A stretch of DNA of 64,000 nucleotides from CAWJMF01 sp963843945 (GCA_963843945.1 CAWJMF010000002.1:124001-188000); one strand, 5' to 3'; shown: positions 45,745-54,050, counted from the stretch's first letter. Program-made: numbers and translations. The notes: a model not told the origin generated them from the letters alone.

Positions 45745-46808
45745 TATGATGCTGATGCGTTCTGGCACGCCGTAGAGAGATTGATGGTTGAAGCGGGAGC
45801 GAAAGGCTTGATCGGAACGGCGTTCCACCAGCCGAGCCGCGCGCTCATCTCGTCGACGGCGACCGGCTCGGTGAAGGCGTTGTACGCCGACCACGCGGTC
45901 GCGCCGTTGCCGCCGAAGTTAACCAGGTACCAGTCGTAGCCCGCGGCGGGCGTCGTGTCGTACTTTTCGCTGGGCTGGAACGTGACGTTGGGTCCGCGCA
46001 CGCTGTCGTAGAGCGCACCGGGTTCGAACCAATCTTCTTCGAACATGACCGAGGTCGCGGCGGCGCGGCCGATCGCGTAGTATGGCTGCGTCTTGAACAT
46101 CCAGAAGCTCGGAATCGCCGGCGGCACGACCGCGCAGGCGACGACGTCGACCTGGATCGGCGCGTAGTCGGCCGCTTCGGTGTCGGGGCTGCCGGTGCAG
46201 ACGCGGCCCAGACCCGGCACGCAGATGCCCTGGGCGTCGTATTTGAGATCCTGCAGGCCCGTTCGCGCTTGGACGCCGGCCACGGTGTAATTGAAGCCGC
46301 AGTCGACGCCGGCGACGCTGATGCTCGTCTTGGCGACGTTCGACGCGTTGCAGAAAGTCGAGCTGGACATGTGCGTGAGCAGCTTGGTGGCGTCGTCCGA
46401 GTCGAGGTTCTGGGCCGCGTAGGAGGCGATGTTGTTGAGCAGGCTGACGTCGGCCGTGTAACGGTTCACCGACTGCAGGTAGGCCGAACGCAGCGCCATG
46501 TAGGTCTGCGGGCAGGTCGAGGCTTGCGCGCAGCCGCCCGAATTCTCGACGGTCAGCATGATGCCGTTCAGGAGGCGGCGGATACGGTACTCTTCCACGT
46601 TGGCGGCGTAGAGCGATTCCATCATCATGTTCCAGCGCTGGGTCTGGACCGAGAGGACCGCTTGAGCCGCGGAGTCGGCGGCGCTCTGCGCGCGCACTTG
46701 CCAGCGAATGACGTTACCGTAGTTCAAGGCCATGAACATCAGGACGAACGTCGTCATGATGGCGACGGTCCAGAGCGGTAAGACTTGACCGCGAGAATCG
46801 CGACGCAT
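45744..46808 (-). CDS. TadG-like protein, module copy 1
   Basis: A 354-residue protein starting MRRDSRGQVLPLWTVAIMTT. The RG/QV site and following helix are as in TadG-type Flp-assembly proteins (no Glu at position 5, as usual for TadG), followed by AQSAADSAAQAVLSVQTQRW, a large exported domain with several Cys (for example GGCAQASTCPQ), and a conserved end ARLGWWNAVPIKPF. It overlaps both neighbours by 1-4 bases (stop of the upstream TadE ATGA; own stop TAATG). No von Willebrand domain is obvious. Confidence 0.82.
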   Translation of the reverse strand: MRRDSRGQVLPLWTVAIMTTFVLMFMALNYGNVIRWQVRAQSAADSAAQAVLSVQTQRWNMMMESLYAANVEEYRIRRLLNGIMLTVENSGGCAQASTCPQTYMALRSAYLQSVNRYTADVSLLNNIASYAAQNLDSDDATKLLTHMSSSTFCNASNVAKTSISVAGVDCGFNYTVAGVQARTGLQDLKYDAQGICVPGLGRVCTGSPDTEAADYAPIQVDVVACAVVPPAIPSFWMFKTQPYYAIGRAAATSVMFEEDWFEPGALYDSVRGPNVTFQPSEKYDTTPAAGYDWYLVNFGGNGATAWSAYNAFTEPVAVDEMSARLGWWNAVPIKPFAPASTINLSTACQNASAS

Positions 46809-47902
46809 CAGCAGTTGCTCCACGGGTAGAGGGGCGCGGCGCCGGGCCCGGGGTAGGTTGAGGCGCTGGGGTAACCGGAGTCGATCTCGCGATCCCACGA
46901 GTAGACGGCCTGGATCGCCGAGTTGGTCGTGCTGTCGAAGCCGTTGAAGGCGGCGAAGATCGGAACCTTACCGGTGGTCCCGTCGGCGCGCGTTCCGTTC
47001 ATGTTTTGCGTGAGGGTGATCGGCATCGCCGGGTAGTGCGAATGCAGCGTCGGCATATCTTGATTGCTCACGAGGAACTGCGCGATCGCTGCGAAGGCGC
47101 GCTGGTGGCAGGCCATCTCGGTGAAGGTGCTGGCGTTGGCGCCGCCCGCGGCGGTGCCGCCCCACGAGCCGGAAACCGCCGAGCCGCCTTGATTGACCGG
47201 GAGGTTCCAATTGGAATCGTCGAGATGTTCGGCGACGCCGAGCGCGAGAAAATCTTGGTTGGAGCAGGTGCTGCCCGCCCACGGCATCGAGTCCATGCAG
47301 TTCTGGATGTAGTTGAAGCCGACGAAGTACGGCGGCACGTTCTCGCCGTTGGTGAAGTAGTTGACCTGCATGTTGGCGGCCGTCGAGCCGTAGTTCTGAT
47401 TGGCAACGTCGAAGTGCGCGCCGTTCTCCATCCACTGCGGCTCGATCATCGAGGCGCTCACGCCGATCGGCACGCCGAGGATGCTCGCGACCGCCGGTTT
47501 CGAGACGGTCGACTGCATCTGCGAGGGCTCCATGATCGAGGCGCCGCCGTGGCGGTTCGAAGCCGAGGCGGCGGCGACGGTCGGATCCGGGTCGTTGTAG
47601 CCGTAGTCGATGTAGACCGTCGGGCTCGGGGCCGGCAGCACGGTCGTCGTGATGTCGCTGCTCGCGATCTGCGGGAACACCTGCGCGGTCGCACTAGCCG
47701 GGCTTCCGCTCGAAACGCCCACGACGTTTTGGTGCGCGTTGATGAACGAGGCCGCGTCGGCCGTCATCTGCAGATAGCCGATGACGCCGATTTGAACCGC
47801 GCCGAGGACCATGACCAGGACGACGCCGACGACCAGAGCCGTCTCGACGAGAGCGGCTCCGCGAACGGCATTGTGGCGGCGTGCTTGCGTGCGTATCTTC
47901 AT
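46808..47902 (-). CDS. TadE-like pseudopilin, module copy 1
   Basis: A 364-residue protein with short basic start, prepilin-type site RG/AALVET (Glu5), helix LVVGVVLVMVLGAVQIGVIG, then an exported domain with IDYGYNDPDPTV, RHGGASIMEPSQMQS, MIEPQWMENGAHFDVAN and GFNYIQNCMDS. TadE proteins are minor pilins of the Tad system. It follows Flp by 8 bases and overlaps TadG by 1 base. The second copy near 51-52 kb is closely similar but frameshifted. Confidence 0.85.
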   Translation of the reverse strand: MKIRTQARRHNAVRGAALVETALVVGVVLVMVLGAVQIGVIGYLQMTADAASFINAHQNVVGVSSGSPASATAQVFPQIASSDITTTVLPAPSPTVYIDYGYNDPDPTVAAASASNRHGGASIMEPSQMQSTVSKPAVASILGVPIGVSASMIEPQWMENGAHFDVANQNYGSTAANMQVNYFTNGENVPPYFVGFNYIQNCMDSMPWAGSTCSNQDFLALGVAEHLDDSNWNLPVNQGGSAVSGSWGGTAAGGANASTFTEMACHQRAFAAIAQFLVSNQDMPTLHSHYPAMPITLTQNMNGTRADGTTGKVPIFAAFNGFDSTTNSAIQAVYSWDREIDSGYPSASTYPGPGAAPLYPWSNC

Positions 47903-47910
47903 GCTGTCGC

Positions 47911-48111
47911 CTACATCGGATTCAGGGAAGCGTTGCTGAGGCTAGTCTGCTGCGCGGTCACCGACGTGCTGGTGATCGTCGCCAGAATCGCAAAGCCCGT
48001 AATCGCGATCAAGGAGAACACGGAAAGAATCAGTGCGAACTCCGCGATCTCTTGCCCGTCCTCGTCGAGTATGAACGAACGCACGCGGTGCGAGAGACCT
48101 GCATCGAACAT
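47911..48111 (-). CDS. Flp-type pilin, module copy 1
   Basis: A 66-residue prepilin: leader MFDAGLSHRVRSFILDEDG cleaved before QEIAEFALILSVFSLIAI (Glu5, Phe6 of the mature form), one helix, then a short Gln/Ser/Asn tail. ATG 48111 is preferred because GGGGGA lies about 10 bases upstream; ATG 48129 would add six residues. It is the first gene of module copy 1 and has its own TATAAT promoter. Confidence 0.88.
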   Translation of the reverse strand: MFDAGLSHRVRSFILDEDGQEIAEFALILSVFSLIAITGFAILATITSTSVTAQQTSLSNASLNPM

Positions 48112-48147
48112 CCGAACTGTTTCCCCCATGTTAGGTAGTTCGGACGG

Positions 48148-48176
48148 ATTATAGCGCACCGCGAGCTTTCGGAAGT
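48148..48176 (-). promoter_or_regulatory. Putative promoter of Flp module copy 1
   Basis: On the minus strand a consensus TATAAT (48153-48148) with only a weak -35 (ACTTCC at 48176-48171, 17-base spacing). The weak -35 and the half-sites just upstream fit a promoter that needs an activator. Confidence 0.6.
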
Positions 48177-48186
48177 GTGCGTTGGG

Positions 48187-48320
48187 TGTGTGAGACGCGC
48201 GCCACATCTGTTCGGCGCAATACTAATCGAGCTATGTTCTCGATCACACGCCTTTTTGCGCGCAATCGCGCGCACGTTCCGTATGCGTTCGATCACACAC
48301 CACCGCACGCGATGTGTGAT
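48187..48320. promoter_or_regulatory. Repeated TGTGTGA/TCACACA half-sites upstream of Flp module copy 1
   Basis: TGTGTGA at 48187-48193, ATCACAC at 48243-48249, and a perfect inverted pair ATCACACA (48292-48299) / TGTGTGAT (48313-48320) with a 13-base spacer. They lie between the prepilin peptidase of copy 2 and the Flp promoter of copy 1. The half-sites resemble CRP/FNR-family sites but not the usual 6-base spacing. Confidence 0.45.
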
Positions 48321-48325
48321 GCGGC

Positions 48326-48354
48326 GTCGCGCGCGAGTTCGCGCGCGCGTGCGA
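48326..48354 (-). terminator. Hairpin after prepilin peptidase copy 2
   Basis: GTCGCGCGCGA-GT-TCGCGC followed by a second CGCG block and GCGAC forms a long GC hairpin directly after the stop of the copy 2 peptidase. No T tract follows, so termination would be partial. Confidence 0.4.
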
Positions 48355-48355
48355 C

Positions 48356-48991
48356 TTAGGTCGTGGAGACCACGACGCGCACGAGCACGCCGAGCACGAT
48401 CGCGACGGCGAGATACGGCGCAAAAGCGATCGGCTGGTTTCGACGGCCGCGAATCCAGCCGACGGCGACGAGCGCGAGGCACGCCGCGGCGAACGTCAGC
48501 AGCGCCATTTGGAAACCGAGCACCGCGCCGCCGAGCGCGGCGAGCTTGCTATCGCCCCAGCCCATGCCCTGACCCTTCGAAACTGCTGCGGCGATACCGA
48601 ACGGCAAGAAGGCGATCAGGCTCGACCAGATGAGGTTCATCGAGAATTCGCGCTGCACGATCGCGACCGCGATCAGCAAGCCGAGCGGCAACAGCGTGAA
48701 GTAGTCGGGGATGTAGCCGAACGAGCTGTCGCTGTACCACGCCGCGCAGAGCGACACGCACACGATCCCGAGCGTTACGAACGGTACGATCGCGACGCCG
48801 CGCGAGGCGAGGGTGCCGCCGATGAGCGCCGTGCAAACGGTCAAGCCGATGCTCAGCCCCTGCAGGCGCTTGGGATCGGCGCTCTCGAGGCGCTTGTGCG
48901 CGGAGTGCGAGCCCAGCCATTCGCTGAGTTGCATGCCGAGGAAAGCCGCGCTCCCGAACACGACCGCCGAGATCAGGACGGATAGGATCAT
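48356..48991 (-). CDS. Type IV prepilin peptidase (A24), module copy 2
   Basis: A 211-residue paralogue of the peptidase at 43.9 kb, with the same layout: WYSDSSFGYIPDYFTLLPLG (first catalytic Asp) and GMGWGDSKLAALGGAVLGFQ (second). The last third is nearly identical to copy 1 (AACLALVAVGWIRGRR), while the N-terminal third has diverged. It closes module copy 2 and lies 22 bases after the Ser/Thr/Pro-tailed gene. Confidence 0.93.
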   Translation of the reverse strand: MILSVLISAVVFGSAAFLGMQLSEWLGSHSAHKRLESADPKRLQGLSIGLTVCTALIGGTLASRGVAIVPFVTLGIVCVSLCAAWYSDSSFGYIPDYFTLLPLGLLIAVAIVQREFSMNLIWSSLIAFLPFGIAAAVSKGQGMGWGDSKLAALGGAVLGFQMALLTFAAACLALVAVGWIRGRRNQPIAFAPYLAVAIVLGVLVRVVVSTT

Positions 48992-49013
48992 TCGGTAGGC
49001 CGAGTTCCTCTAC

Positions 49014-50108
49014 TCAGAACGTCGGTCCCGTGTACACGGTGGGCGTTGGCGAGGGGGTCGGAGGCAGCGTCGGCGTCGGTGTCGGCGTCGGCGGCGCTGT
49101 CGGTGACGGGGTCGCTGTCGGTGGCGGCGTCGGCGACGGCGTTCCCGTCGGTGAAGGCGTCGGCGACACGGTCGGCGTCGGCGACGGGGTCGGCGTCGGA
49201 CTCGGCGTTCCCGTCGGCGTGGCGATTCCCGTCGGGCTCGGCGTGGGCGACGCCGTCGGCATTAAGGTCGGGCTCGGCGTCGGCGACGGCGTGTGGGTCG
49301 GAGACGGCGTGGGCGACGGCGTCGGCATCATGGTCGGGCTCGGCGTCGGCGACGGTGAAGGCGAGTGGGTCGGCGTCGGCGTCGGCGAGGGCGTCGGCGT
49401 CGGTGTGGAGACACCGAGGCCCGGCGTGTAGGCAACGCAAGGCAGACTGCCGCCGGTTGCGACCGGCGAAACGGGGATCAGCGTCGTCGGGAACGGCGAA
49501 GGCGGGGTCGTCGGCGAGACCGTGTCGCCGAAGCCCTCAGCCGACTCGTCGAACGCGATTCCGACTTGCGTGCATTCGGTCAGCGTCTCGAGGTCCGGCG
49601 ACTTGAAGAAATTTTGGACGGCGCTGTTGCTCGTGGTCGAACTTCCGAGGACGTTTGCCATGAAGCCGCCCGTCGCGTTCGGGGACGTAATGAAGGCGGC
49701 GTTATCTTGAAGCAGGATCGGCTCCTGATACGTCTCGGGACCGTCGACGTCGGTAAGACCGCCGTAGCAGGTCGGAGCGGGGACCGTTGCCGGCTGGAAA
49801 AAGCCCTTCCGCGTATTGATTACGATGCCGGGCATTCCCGCGGTGGTATTCGGCGCGCACGTCGCATAGTTCGTCGGCGGGAGGCCGTCGATGGTCGCGT
49901 ACATGGCGTACAGCGAATAGTCCTGGTACGGGTTGTCCATCGAACCGACGACGCCGCCGTAGCGCACGCTCATCTGTACGCGCTCGCTCATCGCGCCCTC
50001 GCGGATCGCCCAGATCACGCCGAAGAGGCCCATGAGAAAGAGCGGAAGCGCGATCGCCGTTTCGGTTAGCGCTTGCCCGCGCGGCGCGGAGAATTTCGGC
50101 AGTCTCAT
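49014..50108 (-). CDS. TadE-like pseudopilin with long Ser/Thr/Pro tail, module copy 2
   Basis: A 364-residue paralogue of the 44.5 kb protein. It has the same prepilin-type start RG/QALTETAIALPLF (Glu5), the shared VQMSVRYGGVVGSMDNPYQD and AAFITSPNATGGFMANVLG blocks, and a shorter tail of about 125 residues of PTPSPTP repeats. Tail length and unit order differ from copy 1, which fits slippage after duplication. ATG 50108 start overlaps the TadG-like stop by ATGA. Confidence 0.85.
   Translation of the reverse strand: MRLPKFSAPRGQALTETAIALPLFLMGLFGVIWAIREGAMSERVQMSVRYGGVVGSMDNPYQDYSLYAMYATIDGLPPTNYATCAPNTTAGMPGIVINTRKGFFQPATVPAPTCYGGLTDVDGPETYQEPILLQDNAAFITSPNATGGFMANVLGSSTTSNSAVQNFFKSPDLETLTECTQVGIAFDESAEGFGDTVSPTTPPSPFPTTLIPVSPVATGGSLPCVAYTPGLGVSTPTPTPSPTPTPTHSPSPSPTPSPTMMPTPSPTPSPTHTPSPTPSPTLMPTASPTPSPTGIATPTGTPSPTPTPSPTPTVSPTPSPTGTPSPTPPPTATPSPTAPPTPTPTPTLPPTPSPTPTVYTGPTF
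49035..49412 (-). repeat. DNA coding the Ser/Thr/Pro tail, copy 2
   Basis: Degenerate GGCGTCGG/GGCGACGG-type units, shorter than in copy 1, encoding PTPSP and PTPTP. The plus-strand Gly-Val frame over it is a shadow. Confidence 0.85.
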
Positions 50109-51205
50109 GCGTTCTTGCACATCGTCGACAGATTGATCTGCGACGCCGGCGTGAACGGCTTAATCGGAACCGCGTTCCACCACCCGAGGCGCACGCTCAG
50201 CTCGTCCGTTCCGAGGTTCGCAGCATGGAAAACGCCGTACGTCGGTGAGGCGACCGCTCCGTTCCCTCCGAAGTTGACCGCATACCAGTTGTACGGCATA
50301 CCGGGGCCCGGCGGGACGGACGTGCCGTAGATCTCAGTGTTCTGGAAGGTCGTGTTCGGCCCGCGCGCGTTGTCATACAGCGCACCCGGCTGGAACCAAT
50401 CCTCTTCGACCATGACCGACGTAGCGGCGGCGCGTCCGACCGCGTAGTACGGCTGCGTGTGGAGTACTCCGAACGTCGGAAGGATCGGCGGTACGATCGC
50501 GCAGGTCAGAACCTCAACTTGCACGGGCGTAAAATCGGCCGATTGCGAGTTGACGGCGTTGGCGTCGCAAACTTTTCCGAAACTGGGGATGCAGTTACCG
50601 AGCGCGTCGTACTCGACGGGGTTCAGCGCGGTAGCGTAAGGCCCGCTGCCCGAAGCACCGCGAAGAAAAGAGCCCGTCGTCGGCAGCATCGTGTAGGCGA
50701 AGGCGCAGTCGCCACCGGAACCGATGATGGTCGCGCTGGTCGCGCTCTGCGAGTTGCAGTTCGCCTGGAGGTGCGTCAGTAAGGCTGCCGAGTCGCTCTG
50801 CCAGTTGGCGTACGTCGAGAAGCTGACGACGTTGTTGAGCACCTCGGCGTCGTAGGTGTAGCGGTTTACGGAGCGCACGAAGGCCGCAGTCAAGGCGGTA
50901 TAATCGACGCTGCAATACGCCAGGGTGCTGCAGCCTCCCGACATGTTGGCGGTCTCGAGGATGCCGTCGAGCAGACGGCGGAGGCGGAACTCCTCGATGT
51001 TCGCGGAGTACAGCGTCTCGGTCGTCATGTTGTAACGCTGCGTTTGGATCGAGGTTATCGCCTGAACCGCAGCGTCGGCGGCGTTCTGCGCGCGGATCTG
51101 CCAGCGGATCGTGTTGCCGTAATTCAACGCCATGAACATCAGCACGAACGTCGATAAGATCGCGACGATCCACAGCGGAATGACCTGGCCACGTTCGTTG
51201 CGCAT
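50105..51205 (-). CDS. TadG-like protein, module copy 2
   Basis: A 366-residue paralogue of the 45.7 kb protein: MRNERGQVIPLWIVAILSTF, then NAADAAVQAITSIQTQRYNM, RRLLDGILETANMSGGC, YYAVGRAAATSVMVEEDWF and the end RLGWWNAVPIKPF. The similarity to copy 1 runs over the full length. It is intact and overlaps its neighbours by 4 bases. Confidence 0.82.
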   Translation of the reverse strand: MRNERGQVIPLWIVAILSTFVLMFMALNYGNTIRWQIRAQNAADAAVQAITSIQTQRYNMTTETLYSANIEEFRLRRLLDGILETANMSGGCSTLAYCSVDYTALTAAFVRSVNRYTYDAEVLNNVVSFSTYANWQSDSAALLTHLQANCNSQSATSATIIGSGGDCAFAYTMLPTTGSFLRGASGSGPYATALNPVEYDALGNCIPSFGKVCDANAVNSQSADFTPVQVEVLTCAIVPPILPTFGVLHTQPYYAVGRAAATSVMVEEDWFQPGALYDNARGPNTTFQNTEIYGTSVPPGPGMPYNWYAVNFGGNGAVASPTYGVFHAANLGTDELSVRLGWWNAVPIKPFTPASQINLSTMCKNA

Positions 51206-52328
51206 CAGCAGATCGTCCCGTACGAATAAGGCACGCCGCTCGAGACGGCGCCGCCCATGGGAAACGGGAACGTGCCGACGCCGGTGTAGGTGCTTGGCGG
51301 GTAGCCGCCGTTGACGATGACGTCCCAGCCGTAGATTTCCGGATGAACTGTCGGCTTGAGCTTCCCGCCACCGGGCCCGCCACGGACGGGGAATTTGCAA
51401 AACCGCTCCACGCTGCGTAGTTCCGCCAGGCGGGATAGTCGCGGACTGACCGCTCGTCGCCGGCGTATTGATCGCATTGCCAGAGCCTGCGGCGACGCCA
51501 GCGCGGAAACGAGCTGTTATTCGCGAAGAAGGCCGCCGAGCTGCGCGTATACCCGCTGGTGGCAAGCGACTTGCACGAACGCGAGGTTACCGGTTCCGGA
51601 ACTATTGACTTCGCCGTTGGGGAGCGTCCAATCGGAATCGTCGAGATGTTCGGCCACGCCCAGCGCGCGAAATTGAACCGGCGTGAGGCAGCCACTGTTG
51701 CGCCGGGGCTCCAAGGCTGCGAGTCCGCGCAGTTTTCGATGTAGTTGAAGCCGACGTAGTACGGCGGCGTGTTCTCGCCGTTCGAGAAATAGTTTACCTG
51801 GAAGTTTGCACCCGCTTGACCGTAGTTGGCCGAATTGGCGACGTCGAAGTGGGCCCCGTTCTCCATCCACTGCGGCTCGATCATCGAGCCCTCCACGGAG
51901 AGCGGGATGCCGAGGATCGAGGCAACCCCGGGTTTGTTGACGACGCTCGTCAGCTGACTGGGCTCCATCATGGAGGCGCCCCCGTGACGGTTATTGATCG
52001 ACGCCGCGGCGATGACGGGGTTGGGGTCGTTGTAGCCGTAGTCGACGTAGACCGTCGGAAGCGGAGCCGGCGCGGCGGTCGCGCTGAAGTCGCCGGGCGC
52101 GATCTGCGGGAAGACGCTCGAGGCGACGTTTTGCGCCTGCGCTTGGGTGTCGCCGACGACCTGCTGGTGCGCGCTCAAGAAGGCCGCCGCGTCCGCCGTC
52201 ATCTGGACGTACCCGATGACGCCGAGCTGGACGCTACCGAGGATCATGATCAAAATGACCCCGACTACGAGGGCCGTCTCGGAGAGCGCCGCGCCGCGCT
52301 GGGCGGACCCGCTGACTCGAAATCGCAC
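51205..52328 (-). pseudogene. TadE-like pseudopilin, module copy 2, frameshifted
   Basis: The first 200 residues are intact and parallel copy 1 (RG/AALSETALVVGVIL with Glu5, VDYGYNDPNPVI, MIEPQWMENGAHFDVAN). The frame is lost near 51690, where ALGVAEHLDDSDWTL continues in another frame, and again near 51510. The C-terminus DVIVNGGYPPSTYTGVGTFP is in the later frame and ends with the same ATGA coupling to TadG. At least three indels are needed. It may be a true pseudogene, which would be easy to accept in a duplicated module, or sequence error like that in the housekeeping genes. GTG start. Confidence 0.75.
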
Positions 52329-52345
52329 GAAAAGCTGTACCTGCT

Positions 52346-52552
52346 CTAGATCGAGTCGGCGTTAACGGCGGCGTTATTGAGCGAATTCTGCTGGGTATTC
52401 ATTTGCCCGTTAGCCACCGACGAAATGAGCGCGAACGCCACCATCGCGATAATCGAAAACGCGCTCAGAACGATCGCGAATTCGGCAAGCTCCTGGCCGC
52501 CTTCGTCCTTCAGGAAAGCGATCCAACCTGAGGCGGTAAGGCACTTAGTCAT
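52346..52552 (-). CDS. Flp-type pilin, module copy 2
   Basis: A 68-residue prepilin: leader MTKCLTASGWIAFLKDEGG, then QELAEFAIVLSAFSIIAM (Glu5, Phe6), a helix, and a QMNTQQNSLNNAAVNAD tail like that of copy 1. It is the first gene of module copy 2; a TATAAT promoter lies about 70 bases upstream. Confidence 0.9.
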   Translation of the reverse strand: MTKCLTASGWIAFLKDEGGQELAEFAIVLSAFSIIAMVAFALISSVANGQMNTQQNSLNNAAVNADSI

Positions 52553-52620
52553 TCGTTCTCCAAGCTCGGGCGTTAACTAAAAGGACGAACCCAGTGAGCC
52601 GCAGCCCACGTCCTCTGGGC

Positions 52621-52651
52621 ATTATAGCGTGGAACCGGTCGTTCATGTCAC
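52621..52651 (-). promoter_or_regulatory. Putative promoter of Flp module copy 2
   Basis: Minus strand GTGACA (52651-52646), 19-base spacer, TATAAT (52626-52621). Upstream lies GTGA-AA-TCAC (52685-52694) and TCACAT near 52671, echoing the half-sites before copy 1. Confidence 0.55.
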
Positions 52652-52830
52652 TTACCATCGACCAAAGTCATCACATTTTTATGCGTGAAATCACTTCGTA
52701 TGACTCGTCCCCCAAGCGAGCGAGGGCTAAACGCTCGAAGGATCACACCCCCGCTTTGTAAAGCAATTGTAAAGGGAGGGGTCGCCCGGATCGAAATCCT
52801 GCGGTAACCGGCGGGGCCTAAACTCTGCCC

Positions 52831-53178
52831 GTGAAGGCGTCGTCGCTGAGCGGGGTCCTGCGGGTGAGGCAGGCGCAGCTGCGGATAAGCCGCCGCGGTC
52901 TGGCCGAGATCGAGACAGCCGAGGATGGCGGGAAACCCGCCGCCAGAGGCGCTGAACCGCTCGGGGCGGCCGATCTTCAGCTGGCCGACAGCCGCAGAGC
53001 GGCCGCCGCCCGGGCTGCTCGGCGGGCGCGGAGCGCGTGCGAGGCCGCCCGAGCGGCCTGCGTCCCGCTCGAACTGCTGGAGCGGCGGCGGCTCGCCGCG
53101 GCACTGCTGCAGCGGGAGCGCGGTGAAGCGGCCGAGGCCGACGAAGCCAACCGCATGCTTCGGACGCTCCGCCCTTGA
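52831..53178 (+). CDS. FliJ-like coiled-coil protein
   Basis: A 115-residue, highly helical, Ala/Arg-rich protein. Its beginning (GVLRVRQAQLRISRRGLAEIE) and end (LELLERRRLAAALLQRERGE, ADEANRM) resemble FliJ, the flagellar export chaperone that contacts the ATPase, but it is shorter than the usual 140-150 residues. The assignment leans on the neighbours FlbD, FliO and CheY. GTG start; the stop overlaps the FlbD start as TTGA. Confidence 0.5.
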   Translation: MKASSLSGVLRVRQAQLRISRRGLAEIETAEDGGKPAARGAEPLGAADLQLADSRRAAAARAARRARSACEAARAACVPLELLERRRLAAALLQRERGEAAEADEANRMLRTLRP

Positions 53179-53372
53179 TCGCGCTCTGCCGCCCCAATGG
53201 CTTTCCGCTGCTGGTCAACCCCGATCTGATTGAGTCGGCGGAAGGCGCGCCGGGCGGGGAGACGATCCTGACCCTGACCTCGGGCACGACGCTGGTCGTG
53301 CGGGATTCCCTCGAGACGCTGCGCCAAGCGGTCATTGACTTCCGGCGCCGCATCGGCTCGCCGGGCGCGTGA
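53175..53372 (+). CDS. flbD: FlbD-family flagellar protein
   Basis: A 65-residue protein with the short FlbD/SwrD fold: MIALCRPNGFPLLVNPDLIE, then GGETILTLTSGTTLVVRDSL. In Bacillus the homologue (SwrD) raises flagellar motor power. TTG start inside the FliJ-like stop. Usually lies with motAB and fliL; these are missing here. Confidence 0.82.
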   Translation: MIALCRPNGFPLLVNPDLIESAEGAPGGETILTLTSGTTLVVRDSLETLRQAVIDFRRRIGSPGA

Positions 53373-53389
53373 GCGAGCTTCCTTAAAGG

Positions 53390-53686
53390 ATGGACGCCGG
53401 TTTGGGATTGCGCGCCCTCGGGGCGCTGGCGGTGGTGGGCGCCGTGCTGCTCGGACTCCGGTTCCTGGCGGGGGGCGCCGGGCGGACGAGCTTGCGAGGA
53501 ACGGGTGGCCGCGGGCGGCTGCTGCGCGTCCTCGAGAGCGTCGCCTTGCCGAGTTCGTGCTCGCTGCACCTAGTCGCCGTCGCGGACCGCTACTTCGTGA
53601 TCGGGCGAAGCGCGGCGAGCGTCGCGCTGTTGTGCGAACTCTCCGGCGCTCAGATCGGCTCGGATGCGCGTCCTGATCGCCGATGA
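53390..53686 (+). CDS. FliO-like flagellar export protein
   Basis: A 98-residue protein with one N-terminal membrane helix (about 7-27, ALGALAVVGAVLLGLRFL) and a short cytoplasmic domain reading LRVLESVALPSSCSLHLVAV, DRYFVIGRSAASVALLCEL. This is the FliO pattern; FliO helps assemble the FliPQR export gate. FliP, FliQ and FliR do not follow. It overlaps the CheY-like gene by 23 bases. Confidence 0.72.
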   Translation: MDAGLGLRALGALAVVGAVLLGLRFLAGGAGRTSLRGTGGRGRLLRVLESVALPSSCSLHLVAVADRYFVIGRSAASVALLCELSGAQIGSDARPDRR

Positions 53687-54029
53687 TGCGGCGGTCGAGC
53701 GCGCCATCCTGCGCCGGCTCGTTTTGGCGGCCGGCCACGAGGTCGCGGGCGAGGCTCGCGATGCGACGCAGCTGCTCGAGTTGGCGCTCAGACTTTTGCC
53801 GGATCTCGTCGTGCTCGACGGGCGCTTGCCTCCGTCGGGTGGCTTGAGCGCGCTCGCCGCGCTGCGCGCGCTTGCGTCGTCGCCGCCGCCGGTCGTCGTC
53901 ATCGCGGCGCTCGGCGAACGCGCCTTCCTGCAGACCGCGTTGCGCAGCGGCGCGCAAGGCGGCGTCATGCGGCCGCTTGCGGCGGCGGAGTTTACCGAAA
54001 CGCTGGCCCGGCTCGCAAGAACGTCTTAG
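53664..54029 (+). CDS. CheY-like response regulator receiver
   Basis: A single receiver domain of 121 residues: MRVLIADDAAVERAILRRLV (acidic pair Asp7-Asp8), LVVLDGRLPPSGG (phosphorylated Asp near 54), and IAALGERAF where a Thr is usual and Ala-Ala is found. The position where CheY has Lys (KP motif) reads GVMRPLAAAEF, with Arg in its place. So the switch residues are altered and signalling may be unusual. Its neighbours are flagellar. Confidence 0.82.
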   Translation: MRVLIADDAAVERAILRRLVLAAGHEVAGEARDATQLLELALRLLPDLVVLDGRLPPSGGLSALAALRALASSPPPVVVIAALGERAFLQTALRSGAQGGVMRPLAAAEFTETLARLARTS

Positions 54030-54050
54030 TCCGCTCGCGAACTGCAAGGC

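Noticed and set aside
53664..54029. CheY-like protein as proof of a full chemotaxis operon
   Set aside because: No cheA, cheW or receptor genes are nearby and the switch residues are altered, so only a receiver domain is claimed.
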